Assembly: GCA_903883645.1 (NCBI GenBank)
Contig: CAISBR010000152.1
Coordinates: 1 to 34,071, forward strand
Origin: an uncultured Myxococcales bacterium
Lineage (GTDB): Bacteria; Myxococcota_A; UBA9042
Direction: 5' to 3'
DNA: 34,071 nt
The notes beneath the pieces were generated by a model, which worked only from the letters and a program-made list of their open reading frames with translations, ran no database searches and was not told the origin of the DNA. Made by a program: the position numbers and the translations under genes. Positions within the stretch are counted from its first letter, which is position 1; each line of letters begins with the position of its first letter. Positions 1 to 8,917 of this stretch are shown here, piece by piece.

Positions 1-2693
1 AGCGCCGCCAGCGTGACCAGCTCGGGCCAAAGCGGCGCCCGCGCCTGGTGGGTCAAGCCGCGCGTGTCGAGCCAATCGGTCGGGTGGCTGCCCAGCTTGC
101 CGCCCGTCGCGCGCACCAGCTCGGGGCCCACGCTCACTTCGCCAGTCGTAATCCGCAGTTCGTCGGGGTACGGGTGCACCACGCTGGCCCGCCCCGACGC
201 CAAGACCTTCGTGCTGCCCGGCGGCCGCAGCCGCGCCTCGACGTCGTAGGCACCCACCGCGCCGAGCGGCGCCAAAGCCTCGTAACGCCCCGTCGCCACT
301 TCAGAAAGCGGAAGCACCGTCACCGTGCCATCGGGCCCGCGCAGGCTCGCCTCGCCCACCATGCCCTGCAGCCACGTGCCGTCGTCGTCGATCGCATCCA
401 CCGCCACCCGCAGCCGGTCGCGCTCGCGCAGCAACCGCACCGCCACGTCGAGCCCTAGCTCTTCTTGCAGCACGTCGCGCACGATCTGCCGGCACAGGCG
501 GGCGTGGTCGGGCCAGCGCGTCCACGCTTGCGCCCAGCGATTCTTTAAATCACTTGTCCACACGCTGACTTTGCCCTGCCCCAGCCGCCAGCGGACGAGC
601 AAGGGTTTGCCGTTGTTCAGCCGCAGGATCTCTTCGGCGCCCGACTTGGTGCGGGTGGGCAAAAAGCCAAGCAGATTGGGCGCTTGATCGATGTGCACGC
701 CGCGCAGCAGATCGACGCGACCGAGCCCCGGCGCCAGCCGCGCCTGCACCGCCTTTTCGACCACCGAGTCGCCGTGCAGCAGTTTGGTCTCGCGCACGAA
801 AATGCGCGGCAGATTTTCGGGTCGGTCGGTAAAGTACGAGCGCCCACCGCCACGATCCGCAATACTTTCGAGCAGATTGCGATCGACATCGCTGCCCACG
901 CCCACCGCCGACACCGTGATGTTGCCACGCCGCATCTGCCGCACCAGCGCATCGATGCCGGCACGCGGCGCCTGCCCGTCGGTCATCAGCAGCACGTGCT
1001 TGATCTTGGCCTGGGCACTCGACAATTGCTGGTAGGCCATGTCGAGCGCGGGGTAGATGTGCGTGCCGCCCGAAGCCGTCAACTTGCCGATATCACTCTC
1101 GATCCGGTAGCTGTTGCCCGCCCGCTGCAGCCGGACCGCCAGCCGCGCCTCGGAGTCGAAGGCCACCACTCCCAGCAAGTCGTCGGGCGCCAAGGCCTTT
1201 GCCGTCGCCAGCGCCGCCGCTTTGGCCAGCTCGATCTTGGGCCCGCTCATCGACCCCGAGCGGTCCACGGCCAGCATCAGCGCAATCGACGGCAGCTCGA
1301 TCTTCGACTCCACGTCCATATGCACAGGCAAGACGTGCTTGTCGAGATACGTGTCTTGGTAACCACCTGACCCCAGGCTATTTTCGCCGCCCACCACCAG
1401 CAAACCGCCGCCCTGGCGGACATACGACTCCAGATTGCGCATGTCGCCATCGGTCAGCTGCGGCACCCCCAGCGGGTCGATGCGGGCGACATCCGACAAG
1501 ATCACCGCTTGGTACGGCAGCAACCCGCCCAAGCTGCGCGGCAGACCGTCGGCCGGGCGGGTATCGACCTCGAAATCGTCTTGCAAAGCGCTGGTTAACG
1601 GCACAGCCTGGCGCTCGCCACCCCCTTCGACATACAGGATGCGCGGCCGCTGCTCGACGGCCACCCGCGCCCGCAGCTGATTGTTCGAGGCAAAGCGGTC
1701 TTGACCCGTTACACTGGTACACTCGACGGCCAGATCGACATAACCAGGCTTTGTTAAACGCAATTGCCCCAGATCAACCCGCTGCGAACCCGCTTGCAGC
1801 TGCTGGACCACCGGCTCGGGCACCTCGGGCGGACCCTTGACCGCGCAGCGCACCGCCATGGCCACGTTGGTTTGCACGGTCGCGGCCAGGGCAAAACGCA
1901 CACCGGTGCGAACCTTGGCCGGCAGCTCGAGTTTTTCTACCAGCACTTCGGGCTGCGCGGGCAGCGGCGCCAGCTCGGGCAAGTGCAGCTGCACGCCCGC
2001 CGCCTGCAGCACCGGCACGCTGCGCAGGGCCTCGCCTTGGGTCTGTAAGCCATCGGACCACAACACGAACTGCGGCACGGTATGCCCATCGAGCAGGCCT
2101 AGGCCCAGCGCCAGCGCGGCTTGCAAGTCGGTGGCGGTGGGCGTATCGGGCGCGCGCACAAAACTGGGCAAAGTCAGCAAGGTCGCATCGATCGGCAGCC
2201 GCTGCGCCACACCGTCAAAGACCACTACCGCAAGCGGCGGGGCGGCGGTATCGCTGTCGCGGGGATGAGACTTATCCCAAGCCGTCAAGCCCTTAGCACT
2301 TTCGAGCACCCCTTGCTCGGCCGCGCGCAGCAGCCCGTCGGGCACCGAAGCCGAGCGGTCGACCAAGTGCACCACCTGCGGGCGCCGCGGCCGCGCGCGC
2401 ACACTCTCGGGCCCCGCCAAAGCCAGCGCCAGCACCGCCAGCAGCAGCGCGCGCACCAGGGTCTGCAGCGCCACCTGCCAGCGGGGCAAGTCCGTCATCC
2501 GCCAGGGCAGTTGCACGACCAGCAGCCAGCCAAGACCCGCCAGCCACAGCGCTTGCGGCCGCGCCAGCTCCACGCCGTGCACGGCCAGGTTCGCCGCCCA
2601 CGTCGGCCACTGCCGCAAGCCAGCCAGCAGTGTCGCCACCGCAAAGAGGGCGGTCACCCCAACCCAGGCAAGCTGTTTCGCGCGGCGGCTCAT
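1..2693 (-). CDS. VWA / glutamine-amidotransferase-like membrane protein (3' end outside window)
   Basis: The frame is open from the ATG at 2693 to the left edge, 897 codons without a stop, so the C-terminus is missing. Hydrophobic segments lie near residues 8-25, 47-64 and 75-93. A first VWA-like domain follows with the MIDAS motif DRSAS at 112-116. An amidotransferase-like Rossmann segment starts near 351 (RILYVEGG) and reaches LLVVGGENSLGSGGY near 450; I see no cysteine at its nucleophile-elbow position. A second, better VWA domain starts at 477 (DRSGSMSG, then TDG downstream), followed by beta-rich Ig-like sequence. The start overlaps the upstream stop as ATGA, so translation is probably coupled. 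Family knowledge: such proteins accompany MoxR, DUF58 and BatA proteins and sit in the inner membrane with metal-binding VWA domains. The biochemical role is unknown. A paralogue lies at 19054-21348. Confidence 0.9.
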   Translation of the reverse strand, partial: MSRRAKQLAWVGVTALFAVATLLAGLRQWPTWAANLAVHGVELARPQALWLAGLGWLLVVQLPWRMTDLPRWQVALQTLVRALLLAVLALALAGPESVRARPRRPQVVHLVDRSASVPDGLLRAAEQGVLESAKGLTAWDKSHPRDSDTAAPPLAVVVFDGVAQRLPIDATLLTLPSFVRAPDTPTATDLQAALALGLGLLDGHTVPQFVLWSDGLQTQGEALRSVPVLQAAGVQLHLPELAPLPAQPEVLVEKLELPAKVRTGVRFALAATVQTNVAMAVRCAVKGPPEVPEPVVQQLQAGSQRVDLGQLRLTKPGYVDLAVECTSVTGQDRFASNNQLRARVAVEQRPRILYVEGGGERQAVPLTSALQDDFEVDTRPADGLPRSLGGLLPYQAVILSDVARIDPLGVPQLTDGDMRNLESYVRQGGGLLVVGGENSLGSGGYQDTYLDKHVLPVHMDVESKIELPSIALMLAVDRSGSMSGPKIELAKAAALATAKALAPDDLLGVVAFDSEARLAVRLQRAGNSYRIESDIGKLTASGGTHIYPALDMAYQQLSSAQAKIKHVLLMTDGQAPRAGIDALVRQMRRGNITVSAVGVGSDVDRNLLESIADRGGGRSYFTDRPENLPRIFVRETKLLHGDSVVEKAVQARLAPGLGRVDLLRGVHIDQAPNLLGFLPTRTKSGAEEILRLNNGKPLLVRWRLGQGKVSVWTSDLKNRWAQAWTRWPDHARLCRQIVRDVLQEELGLDVAVRLLRERDRLRVAVDAIDDDGTWLQGMVGEASLRGPDGTVTVLPLSEVATGRYEALAPLGAVGAYDVEARLRPPGSTKVLASGRASVVHPYPDELRITTGEVSVGPELVRATGGKLGSHPTDWLDTRGLTHQARAPLWPELVTLAA

Positions 2694-4666
2694 ACCGTCC
2701 TCCGCCGCAGGTACGCCGTCCACTCGAGGAGCAGCCCAAACAGCACGACGACCAGATAAGCCATGTAGATTGGCCAGTTGTTACCCGTGTCGCTCGCTGC
2801 CTGCACCGGCCGATCGCGCACGCCTTCGCCTTGGTGCAGCAGCGCCGTCGGCCGTTCGCTGGGCGGCAGGCTGGTCGGCCGCACCACCGTCTCACCAGAT
2901 ATATGCGTCCATTGATGCAGGCCAAAGGCCTCGCTGCTGCCCACGAACTGCCCCGCCGACAACCGCGCCGGCCGCGGCGGCTGCCCCGGCTCGCGGTACT
3001 GCCAGCTGCCGGTTGGAAGCGGCGCATCCACCGCCCAGGGCCGGCCCAATTCCAGAGGCTGCAGCAGGGGTTGATCCTCGCCCGCCAGCCACGCCAACGC
3101 GTTACTCGCCAGAATCGGCAGCGCATAGCGGCCCACCAGGTCGGTCTCGCGCAGGTCGATCCCCCAGGTCAGCTGCCGCACCGGCACCTCGCTCGCCAGC
3201 ATCACCGCCGCGCTGCGACCGCCACCTAAGCTCGCCGCAGCCAACACCTTTTGCCCGGATTGTATTGGCAGCAGGCGCACCGCATCAAAATTGGTGTCTT
3301 GAAAACTGACGCCGCGCATCGCCGGATGATCCGCAGCCCGCACCAGCACTTCGGGGTTATGTGCCAGCTGGGTGGCATCGCGCGCCAGGTCGAGGCCCAG
3401 CCGCCACGTGGCCAGACCGTCGGGCGCCTCGGCCAAAACCCCATCAAGAATGACGAGATCGATGCCGTGCCGCGCCCTGTCCACCGCCCGCCACGCCTCG
3501 GGGTGGTAGTCCGCCGGCGCCACACGCTGCACATCCGCGCGGCCCGTCGCCGCCAACGCCGCATCCAGATAGTGATTTTTATCGCCCACCCACAGCACCT
3601 TGAGCCGCCGCTGCGCCGCCACCACCGCCAAGCCCCAATCGTCCCAGTGGGCGAGGTCGATCAGGTCGGGGTGCTGCGGCTCGACGCGCACGGCAAAGCG
3701 GGCATCGACTAGCTCGAGATCAGGCACTTGCACGGTGGTCGCCCCGGCGGGCAGCTGCACATCGACCAGCCGCCGCAGGTTGCGGTCCTTGGCCAAATCG
3801 CCCGTCGTCTCGCCCGTATCGGCGGCAAAGATCGCCAGGCGCGCCCGCACATTCTTACCTGTATCGTTGCGCACTTGCACGGTCAACACGCCGCGGTCCG
3901 GGTCGTCGGCCTGGGCGCGAATGGCCGCCTGCTCGACCGCCAAATTCGCAAGCACGTAGGGCACTTTGCTGTCGTACCCCGCAGCCCCCAGCGGCCCCGC
4001 CCACAGCCACTGCAGCGGAACTGGCGCCGTTTCAAGTGGTTGCAAGGGCAGCCCGCCATCGCTCGCCACCAGCAGCCGCGCCCCCGGCCGCCCCTGCAGC
4101 ATCTGCGCGGCACTGCGCACGGCCCGGTTTAGGTCCATACCGCCCTGACTGGCCGTCACGCTTTCTAGCGCCTTGTGAATCGCTTGGCGATCGCTACCCC
4201 AACCGGCACACACCTCAAAACTGCCCGAAGCTACAGCCAAAAGTACATCTTCGTCGGGGGGCAGCTGGTCGAGCCACTGCGCCGCGCGGTTCTTGGCCTC
4301 GTCGAGCCGCGCCACCGGCCCCGCCTCGCTCGCACCATCGCGGGTCGCCATCGAGGCCGAGCGATCGATCAGCAGCACCGTCGACCCCTGCCGCCGCGGC
4401 CGCACCACCCGCTCGGGGTGCAGCAAGTCACCCAGCTGCGCGCCCAGCAGCAGACCCAGAAAAGCCACGAACATCAAGAAGCTAAGTAGTCTCTGCCAGC
4501 GCCGCCCAAGACTGCGGGCCTCGACCGAGCCCAGTACACGCCGCCACAGCCCGCCAAACGGCACCTCGACCTTGCGCCGCCGCGGCCGCAGCAGATGCAG
4601 CAGCACCAGCGCGAGCAACGCCGCCACGGCGCGCGTCAGCCACGCTTGCAGTTCGCTCGTCGGCAT
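2690..4666 (-). CDS. BatA-like VWA-domain inner-membrane protein
   Basis: This 658-residue protein starts with an aerotolerance-regulator (BatA) N-terminal region: one hydrophobic helix at about 13-26, then LRPRRRKVEVPFGGLW, then a second helix at about 60-79. A VWA domain follows with the MIDAS motif DRSAS at 101-105 and VASDGG downstream. The long middle part is predicted beta-rich and periplasmic, and a last helix (about 630-650) precedes an Arg-rich end. I use the ATG at 4666 although the frame is open further upstream, because that extension is low-complexity Gly/Ala/Arg and would lie inside the DUF58 gene. The 4666 ATG shares one base with the DUF58 stop (TGATG), and its own stop overlaps the next gene's ATG. 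Such proteins are thought to be VWA partners of MoxR ATPases. The specific substrate cannot be told from the sequence. Confidence 0.9.
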   Translation of the reverse strand: MPTSELQAWLTRAVAALLALVLLHLLRPRRRKVEVPFGGLWRRVLGSVEARSLGRRWQRLLSFLMFVAFLGLLLGAQLGDLLHPERVVRPRRQGSTVLLIDRSASMATRDGASEAGPVARLDEAKNRAAQWLDQLPPDEDVLLAVASGSFEVCAGWGSDRQAIHKALESVTASQGGMDLNRAVRSAAQMLQGRPGARLLVASDGGLPLQPLETAPVPLQWLWAGPLGAAGYDSKVPYVLANLAVEQAAIRAQADDPDRGVLTVQVRNDTGKNVRARLAIFAADTGETTGDLAKDRNLRRLVDVQLPAGATTVQVPDLELVDARFAVRVEPQHPDLIDLAHWDDWGLAVVAAQRRLKVLWVGDKNHYLDAALAATGRADVQRVAPADYHPEAWRAVDRARHGIDLVILDGVLAEAPDGLATWRLGLDLARDATQLAHNPEVLVRAADHPAMRGVSFQDTNFDAVRLLPIQSGQKVLAAASLGGGRSAAVMLASEVPVRQLTWGIDLRETDLVGRYALPILASNALAWLAGEDQPLLQPLELGRPWAVDAPLPTGSWQYREPGQPPRPARLSAGQFVGSSEAFGLHQWTHISGETVVRPTSLPPSERPTALLHQGEGVRDRPVQAASDTGNNWPIYMAYLVVVLFGLLLEWTAYLRRRTV

Positions 4667-5598
4667 CACCCCAGAAAGCCCCCCTGGCGAAAGACTTTTA
4701 GCACCGCCTCGTCGAACGGCACCGCCACGTCGAGCTGCAGGCAGCGCGCCGCCACCTGCCGCGCCGCCCGCTCGATCTCGGCCGAAAACTCCGTAAAAGC
4801 ATGACGATACTCGGCCATCAACGCCGGCGTCAGCGTCAGCTCGCACAGCTCGCCCGTCTCGCTATCGACCAGAGTCACATCGCCGTACGCTCCCGCCTGC
4901 AGCAGCTGCTGGTCGCACAGGTGCAGCAGCATCGGCTCGAAGCCACGGTAGGCCAGCAGGCGCAGCGCATCGCCAAGCCCTTGCGGATCAAAGAAATCGC
5001 TGACCAACACCACCAGACCCGGCCGCGGCTGATGGCGCACAAAATCGTCGATCGCCTGGCGAATATCGGTCTTGCCCGCGGGCTCAATGGCCGAAAGTGC
5101 TCGCAACACCGCAAAAAACTGGCCGCGACCGCGCACCGCCCGCATCGGCGCACTGGCCCCTTGCGCAAACGGCACGACACTCACCCGGTCTAGGTTCGAC
5201 AGGGCGATGTAACCCAGCGCCGCCGCCACCTGCAAGGCCCGGTCGAGCAAGCTGATCTCGCCCTCAGCCCCCACCGCCATCGACTGGCTGTGGTCGACCA
5301 AGAAATAGACCGACAGGTCCTCTTCTTCTTCGTATTCGCGAATTTGCACCTGATCCGAACGCGCCAGCAGCGCCCAATCCAGCTGCGCCATGTCGTCGCC
5401 GGCCGAATAGTCGCGATGCTCCGCAAATTCGAGACCCGCGCCGATCTTCTTGCTGCGGCGATGCGCCTGGGCCCCCGAGGTCGCCGTCCGCCGCGCCAGC
5501 AGCGCCAACTGCTCGACACGCCCCAAAAACGACGCATCAAACAGGTCGGCGCGCACGTGCGGCCCCCCATTGATTGGCTGTTGCGGGCGGTCGGCCAT
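4666..5598 (-). CDS. DUF58 domain protein (VWA-like MoxR partner)
   Basis: The protein has 310 residues, the usual size for DUF58 proteins of MoxR loci. The signature is clear: HRDYSAGDDMAQLDW at about 61-75, then a VWA-like core with DHSQS at 102-106, which keeps the D-x-S-x-S metal-binding pattern. There is no signal peptide or membrane helix, so it is probably cytosolic or peripheral. The ATG at 5598 is preceded by GAGGA with a 4-base spacer, and the MoxR stop lies 9 bases upstream. The product is expected to work with the MoxR ATPase encoded just before it. The family assignment is firm. The molecular role is not established for this family in general. Confidence 0.93.
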   Translation of the reverse strand: MADRPQQPINGGPHVRADLFDASFLGRVEQLALLARRTATSGAQAHRRSKKIGAGLEFAEHRDYSAGDDMAQLDWALLARSDQVQIREYEEEEDLSVYFLVDHSQSMAVGAEGEISLLDRALQVAAALGYIALSNLDRVSVVPFAQGASAPMRAVRGRGQFFAVLRALSAIEPAGKTDIRQAIDDFVRHQPRPGLVVLVSDFFDPQGLGDALRLLAYRGFEPMLLHLCDQQLLQAGAYGDVTLVDSETGELCELTLTPALMAEYRHAFTEFSAEIERAARQVAARCLQLDVAVPFDEAVLKVFRQGGFLG

Positions 5599-5607
5599 CG
5601 GTCCTCG

Positions 5608-6606
5608 CTAACGCAGTTTCTTGTCGAGTTCCAACAGCATCTGCTCGATCACCGTATCGGCACGCACGCCCTCGGCCTCGGCATCAAACGACAGCAGCAG
5701 GCGGTGACGCAGCGCGGGTTTCGCCAAGGCCCGCACATCGTCGATCGCCGCCGCCGGCCGCCCTTGCAGCAGCGCGCGCAATTTCGCACCCATCACCAGG
5801 GCTTGCAGGGCCCGCGGCGAGGCCCCCGCGCGAATCCACCGCTTGACCGACTGCAGCGAGCCGTGCGAGCCGTGCACCAGTTGCACCGCATAATCGACCA
5901 CATGCCGCGCAATCGGACTGCCAATCGCAAAGTCGTGAATCGCCAAAATCTCTTGCCCCGTCAGCACTTTCTGCACATTGGGCACGTAGCCGCTCACGGT
6001 CCGCTCAACAATGGCGTGCAGCTCCTCGGCCGTTGGAAACGGCACCTCGATCTTGAACACAAAGCGGTCGAGCTGCGCCTCGGGCAGGGGGTAAGTTCCC
6101 TCCATTTCAAGGGGATTTTGCGTCGCCAGCACAAAGAACGGCTCTTGCAACAGGTGCGTCTTGGTGCCAATCGTGACGGAGCGCTCTTGCATCGCCTCGA
6201 GCAGCGCCGACTGGGTCTTGGGTGTAGCACGGTTGATCTCGTCGGCGAGCAGAACCTGTGTAAAAATAGGTCCTTGCTGAAAGACGAGCTGGCGACCGCC
6301 CTGGCCATCCTCGACCAGCACCTGGGTGCCCAGCACGTCGGACGCCTTGAGATCTGGGGTAAATTGCACCCGAGCGAACTGCAGATCCAGGGCCTGCGCC
6401 AGGGTGCGAACCAGAAGGGTCTTGCCCAGGCCCGGCACACCTTCGAGCAGCACATGACCACCAGCCAGCATGCCCAGAATAACCGCTTCGATTACGGTAT
6501 CTTGCCCCACCATCACCTTGGCGAGCTCACTGCGCAGCGTGGCCAAGCGCTCGGCCATCCAGGCCATCTTTTCGCTAACTTGCTGCGTGGTCAGGCTTTC
6601 GGCCAT
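5608..6606 (-). CDS. MoxR-family AAA+ ATPase
   Basis: This 332-residue ATPase has Walker A GVPGLGKT at about 56-63, Walker B VLLADE at about 118-123 followed by INRA, and sensor 1 ATQNP at about 161-165. The stretch EGTYPLPEAQLDRF is diagnostic of MoxR. The C-terminal lid carries the sensor 2 region. MoxR proteins use ATP hydrolysis to remodel or load metal into partner proteins, usually VWA proteins, and the next three genes encode such partners. An in-frame GTG lies 6 bases upstream at 6612, but the purine-rich AGGGG ribosome-binding sequence overlaps it and sits 5 bases before the ATG at 6606, so I chose the ATG. The gap to the upstream stop is 21 bases, which fits one transcript. Confidence 0.96.
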   Translation of the reverse strand: MAESLTTQQVSEKMAWMAERLATLRSELAKVMVGQDTVIEAVILGMLAGGHVLLEGVPGLGKTLLVRTLAQALDLQFARVQFTPDLKASDVLGTQVLVEDGQGGRQLVFQQGPIFTQVLLADEINRATPKTQSALLEAMQERSVTIGTKTHLLQEPFFVLATQNPLEMEGTYPLPEAQLDRFVFKIEVPFPTAEELHAIVERTVSGYVPNVQKVLTGQEILAIHDFAIGSPIARHVVDYAVQLVHGSHGSLQSVKRWIRAGASPRALQALVMGAKLRALLQGRPAAAIDDVRALAKPALRHRLLLSFDAEAEGVRADTVIEQMLLELDKKLR

Positions 6607-6611
6607 GTGCA

Positions 6612-6616
6612 CCCCT
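6612..6616 (-). promoter_or_regulatory. Ribosome-binding site deciding the MoxR start
   Basis: On the minus strand this reads AGGGG and ends 5 bases before the ATG at 6606. It overlaps the alternative GTG at 6612, which argues against that longer start. Confidence 0.55.
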
Positions 6617-6627
6617 ACTGCCTGCGG

Positions 6628-8769
6628 CTAGTCGCGCGGGCGAATCTGCTCAAAGTATCGACGAACCAGCGCCTTGCGCCCAGCCGGCAGCCCCTCTTTG
6701 TCGACCATTTCTTCGGCAACCCGGCTGTAATCGACGTACACATCGCGCCAACCCTGCCTAGCGAAACCTTTTTTTGCCGTGTCCATAAACGTCTTCTTCA
6801 CATCCGGTCCATCGCCCTGCTGGCCTTTCACCTTCTCGGTACGCGCCGCTTGCATCCCGGGGTCCTTACCGTTTTGCCGCGCGTCGCCCTTGCCCGTGCC
6901 GGCCTCTTTGCCGCCCTTGCCGCCGCCCTGCTGCCGCTCTTCGTAGCCGTCGTTGATCAGGTCCGTGCGCGACTTGCCGCCCAGCCCGCGCTGCCCCAGC
7001 TCAAAACCGCGTTTCTGCCCGCCTGGTTGCGACCCTTCGGCCTTGCCGTCGTGCCCTTGCTCGCCGCTCTGCTTGCCACCCTTCTTACCACTTCCCGGGC
7101 GCTTCTTGCCGTCTTGCCCCTTGTCGCCGTCATCGCCTTTACCCTGTACTTTCTGGCCCTTGCCATCCCTGGGCTCGCCCTGATCGCCGTCTTCGTCGCC
7201 CTCGTCGCCCGGCTCGCCTGGCCCCTGCTTGTCGCCTTGCCCCTGCTGCTTGTCGCCACCACCGCGCGACAGCCCCTGCCGCACATCGCGCAGCCGCTCT
7301 TGCCCCATGCGCTGCGCCTGCCGGGCCTTCTGCTCGTTGTCTTGACGACGCAATTCGCCAGCGGCCTGACGCATCGCCTGCTGCATGGCCTTTTGCCCTT
7401 TACCTTCGCCAGGTTTCTCGCCCTGCTTGCCGCCGTCTTTACCGCTCTGAGCGTCAGCACCTTTGTCGCCCTGCTCGCCCTTCTGACCCAGCCGCCCGCC
7501 CTGCTGTTCTTGCTGCCGGCGCAATTCGTCTGCCGCCATGCGCGCTTGCCGTTCTAGCCGCTGCACCTGATGCTGCGCGCCCTCGGCATCGCCCGTCTCT
7601 TTGCGCAGCTGTTCTAGGTCGTGGCGCGCCTCTTGCAGCCGCCGCTGTTGCTCGGGATTCAGCCCGCCCTGCTCGGCCCGCTGCTGCTCGAGTCGCGACA
7701 CCTTCTTGGCCAGCTCTTTCAGCTTGTCGGGCACCTTGGTGTCTTTCAGCGCATCGGCAAATTTCTCGAGCGTCTTTCGCCACTTCTCAATGTCTTTGTC
7801 GCTCAAGTCCTTGTCGGCCAGCTTCTCGAGCGCCTTGGCGATCAGCCCCAGGTCACCCTGTTCCGCCGCCCTTTTTAGCTCGTCTTTCACCGCGCCATCG
7901 GGGGCCTGCTCGACCGCCTTTTGCACCGCATCGGCCACGGCATGGCGCGCCGCCACATCGCGCTGGCGCTGGGCCTCGTCGGCATCGCCTGGGGTTTGGC
8001 TGGCACTCGCATCGGTCGGCAGGTCAGCGCTGGCGGGCCGCGCCGCCTCAAGGGCCGCAAGTTGCTCTAATGCCTGGCGTTTATCGATGCGCCCCTCTTG
8101 CACCGCCTCGACCACTTGCCGCAGGTCGCCCAGCCACTTGCGCGTCGCGTCATCGTCGACCTGCTGCTCCAGCTCGTGCAGCAAGCGCACATCCGCGGTC
8201 AGCAGGTGCGCCGCATCGTCGCCCAGCGCGGCGCGGGCTGTAGCGAAACCCTTGTGGGTACTGGGTATTTCGGGGTTGATCCCCGCAGCCTCGCCGGCAC
8301 CACCTTCTGTCGGTACCGGCGCGAACACCGCCGCAGTCAGCACCACCAGCATCGCCCCGCCACCCCGCCAATTCAGGCGCGGCCAGGGCAGCAATTCAGA
8401 GAGATTAAGTGCATTTGCGACCTCTGCCGCCCGCGCCGCCTGCACCTCGACCCAGCCGTCGCGGCGCGCTTGCCCGGCCAGCCACAGCGAAGTGGCGAGC
8501 GCGTCGTAACTACCTGCCCGCTCGTCTAAAAGCCGCGCCAGCTGCATATCGCTGTGCGAGTGCCACAGCCCGTGAGCCAGCCCACCCAAGACCGCTGCCC
8601 CCAGTACGGCCAGGGCCGCCATGTCCCACGCCTGCGGCCACAGCGCCAGACGGACCGCAAAAATCCAAACACTCAGTATAACCAGCCAGTAGGGCAACAC
8701 TCGCAACAGACGCTGCGCCGCCGACTGCCGCCAAAGCCGCCACCGAGCGCGGCGCACCGCCGATTGCAC
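6628..8769 (-). CDS. DUF4175-like membrane protein with coiled coil and K/G/Q-rich region
   Basis: The protein has 713 residues. It has hydrophobic segments at about 25-44, 50-68 and 137-151. A charged, helical, coiled-coil stretch runs from roughly 280 to 420. From about 420 to 640 the sequence is extreme low complexity, rich in Gly, Lys, Gln, Asp and Glu. The last 50 residues are ordered again, with DVYVDYSRVAEEMVD and the ending VRRYFEQIRPRD. I recognise that tail from DUF4175-type proteins of MoxR/Bat operons. It is the first gene of the minus-strand operon. The GTG at 8769 is chosen because the frame closes at an in-frame TGA at 8815-8817 and no ATG lies between. No good ribosome-binding site is visible, so the start is uncertain. 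The role is unknown; a scaffold for the VWA/MoxR complex is my inference. Confidence 0.85.
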   Translation of the reverse strand: MQSAVRRARWRLWRQSAAQRLLRVLPYWLVILSVWIFAVRLALWPQAWDMAALAVLGAAVLGGLAHGLWHSHSDMQLARLLDERAGSYDALATSLWLAGQARRDGWVEVQAARAAEVANALNLSELLPWPRLNWRGGGAMLVVLTAAVFAPVPTEGGAGEAAGINPEIPSTHKGFATARAALGDDAAHLLTADVRLLHELEQQVDDDATRKWLGDLRQVVEAVQEGRIDKRQALEQLAALEAARPASADLPTDASASQTPGDADEAQRQRDVAARHAVADAVQKAVEQAPDGAVKDELKRAAEQGDLGLIAKALEKLADKDLSDKDIEKWRKTLEKFADALKDTKVPDKLKELAKKVSRLEQQRAEQGGLNPEQQRRLQEARHDLEQLRKETGDAEGAQHQVQRLERQARMAADELRRQQEQQGGRLGQKGEQGDKGADAQSGKDGGKQGEKPGEGKGQKAMQQAMRQAAGELRRQDNEQKARQAQRMGQERLRDVRQGLSRGGGDKQQGQGDKQGPGEPGDEGDEDGDQGEPRDGKGQKVQGKGDDGDKGQDGKKRPGSGKKGGKQSGEQGHDGKAEGSQPGGQKRGFELGQRGLGGKSRTDLINDGYEERQQGGGKGGKEAGTGKGDARQNGKDPGMQAARTEKVKGQQGDGPDVKKTFMDTAKKGFARQGWRDVYVDYSRVAEEMVDKEGLPAGRKALVRRYFEQIRPRD

Positions 8770-8917
8770 AACGACATGGGGGGCAAGGCTGGCGAGCGTT
8801 GGTGGCGTGGCGATTCACTCCAAGTGCAGCAGGCGGGGCGCGTGCGGTCTTTAACGCCGCAGCGGAGCCGGGTGTTCCCGCGGCCCAAAGGTTCGACGCG
8901 CCAGTGCTCGCGAGGAT

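Noticed and set aside
5290..7557. 755-codon open frame on the plus strand
   Set aside because: It lies opposite the DUF58, MoxR and DUF4175-like genes, is His/Arg/Leu-rich and shows no recognisable domain. High GC often leaves the opposite strand open.
8770..8917. Possible terminator between the transglycosylase gene and the MoxR operon
   Set aside because: Only a 4-bp CGGG/CCCG stem is visible and no U-run follows.
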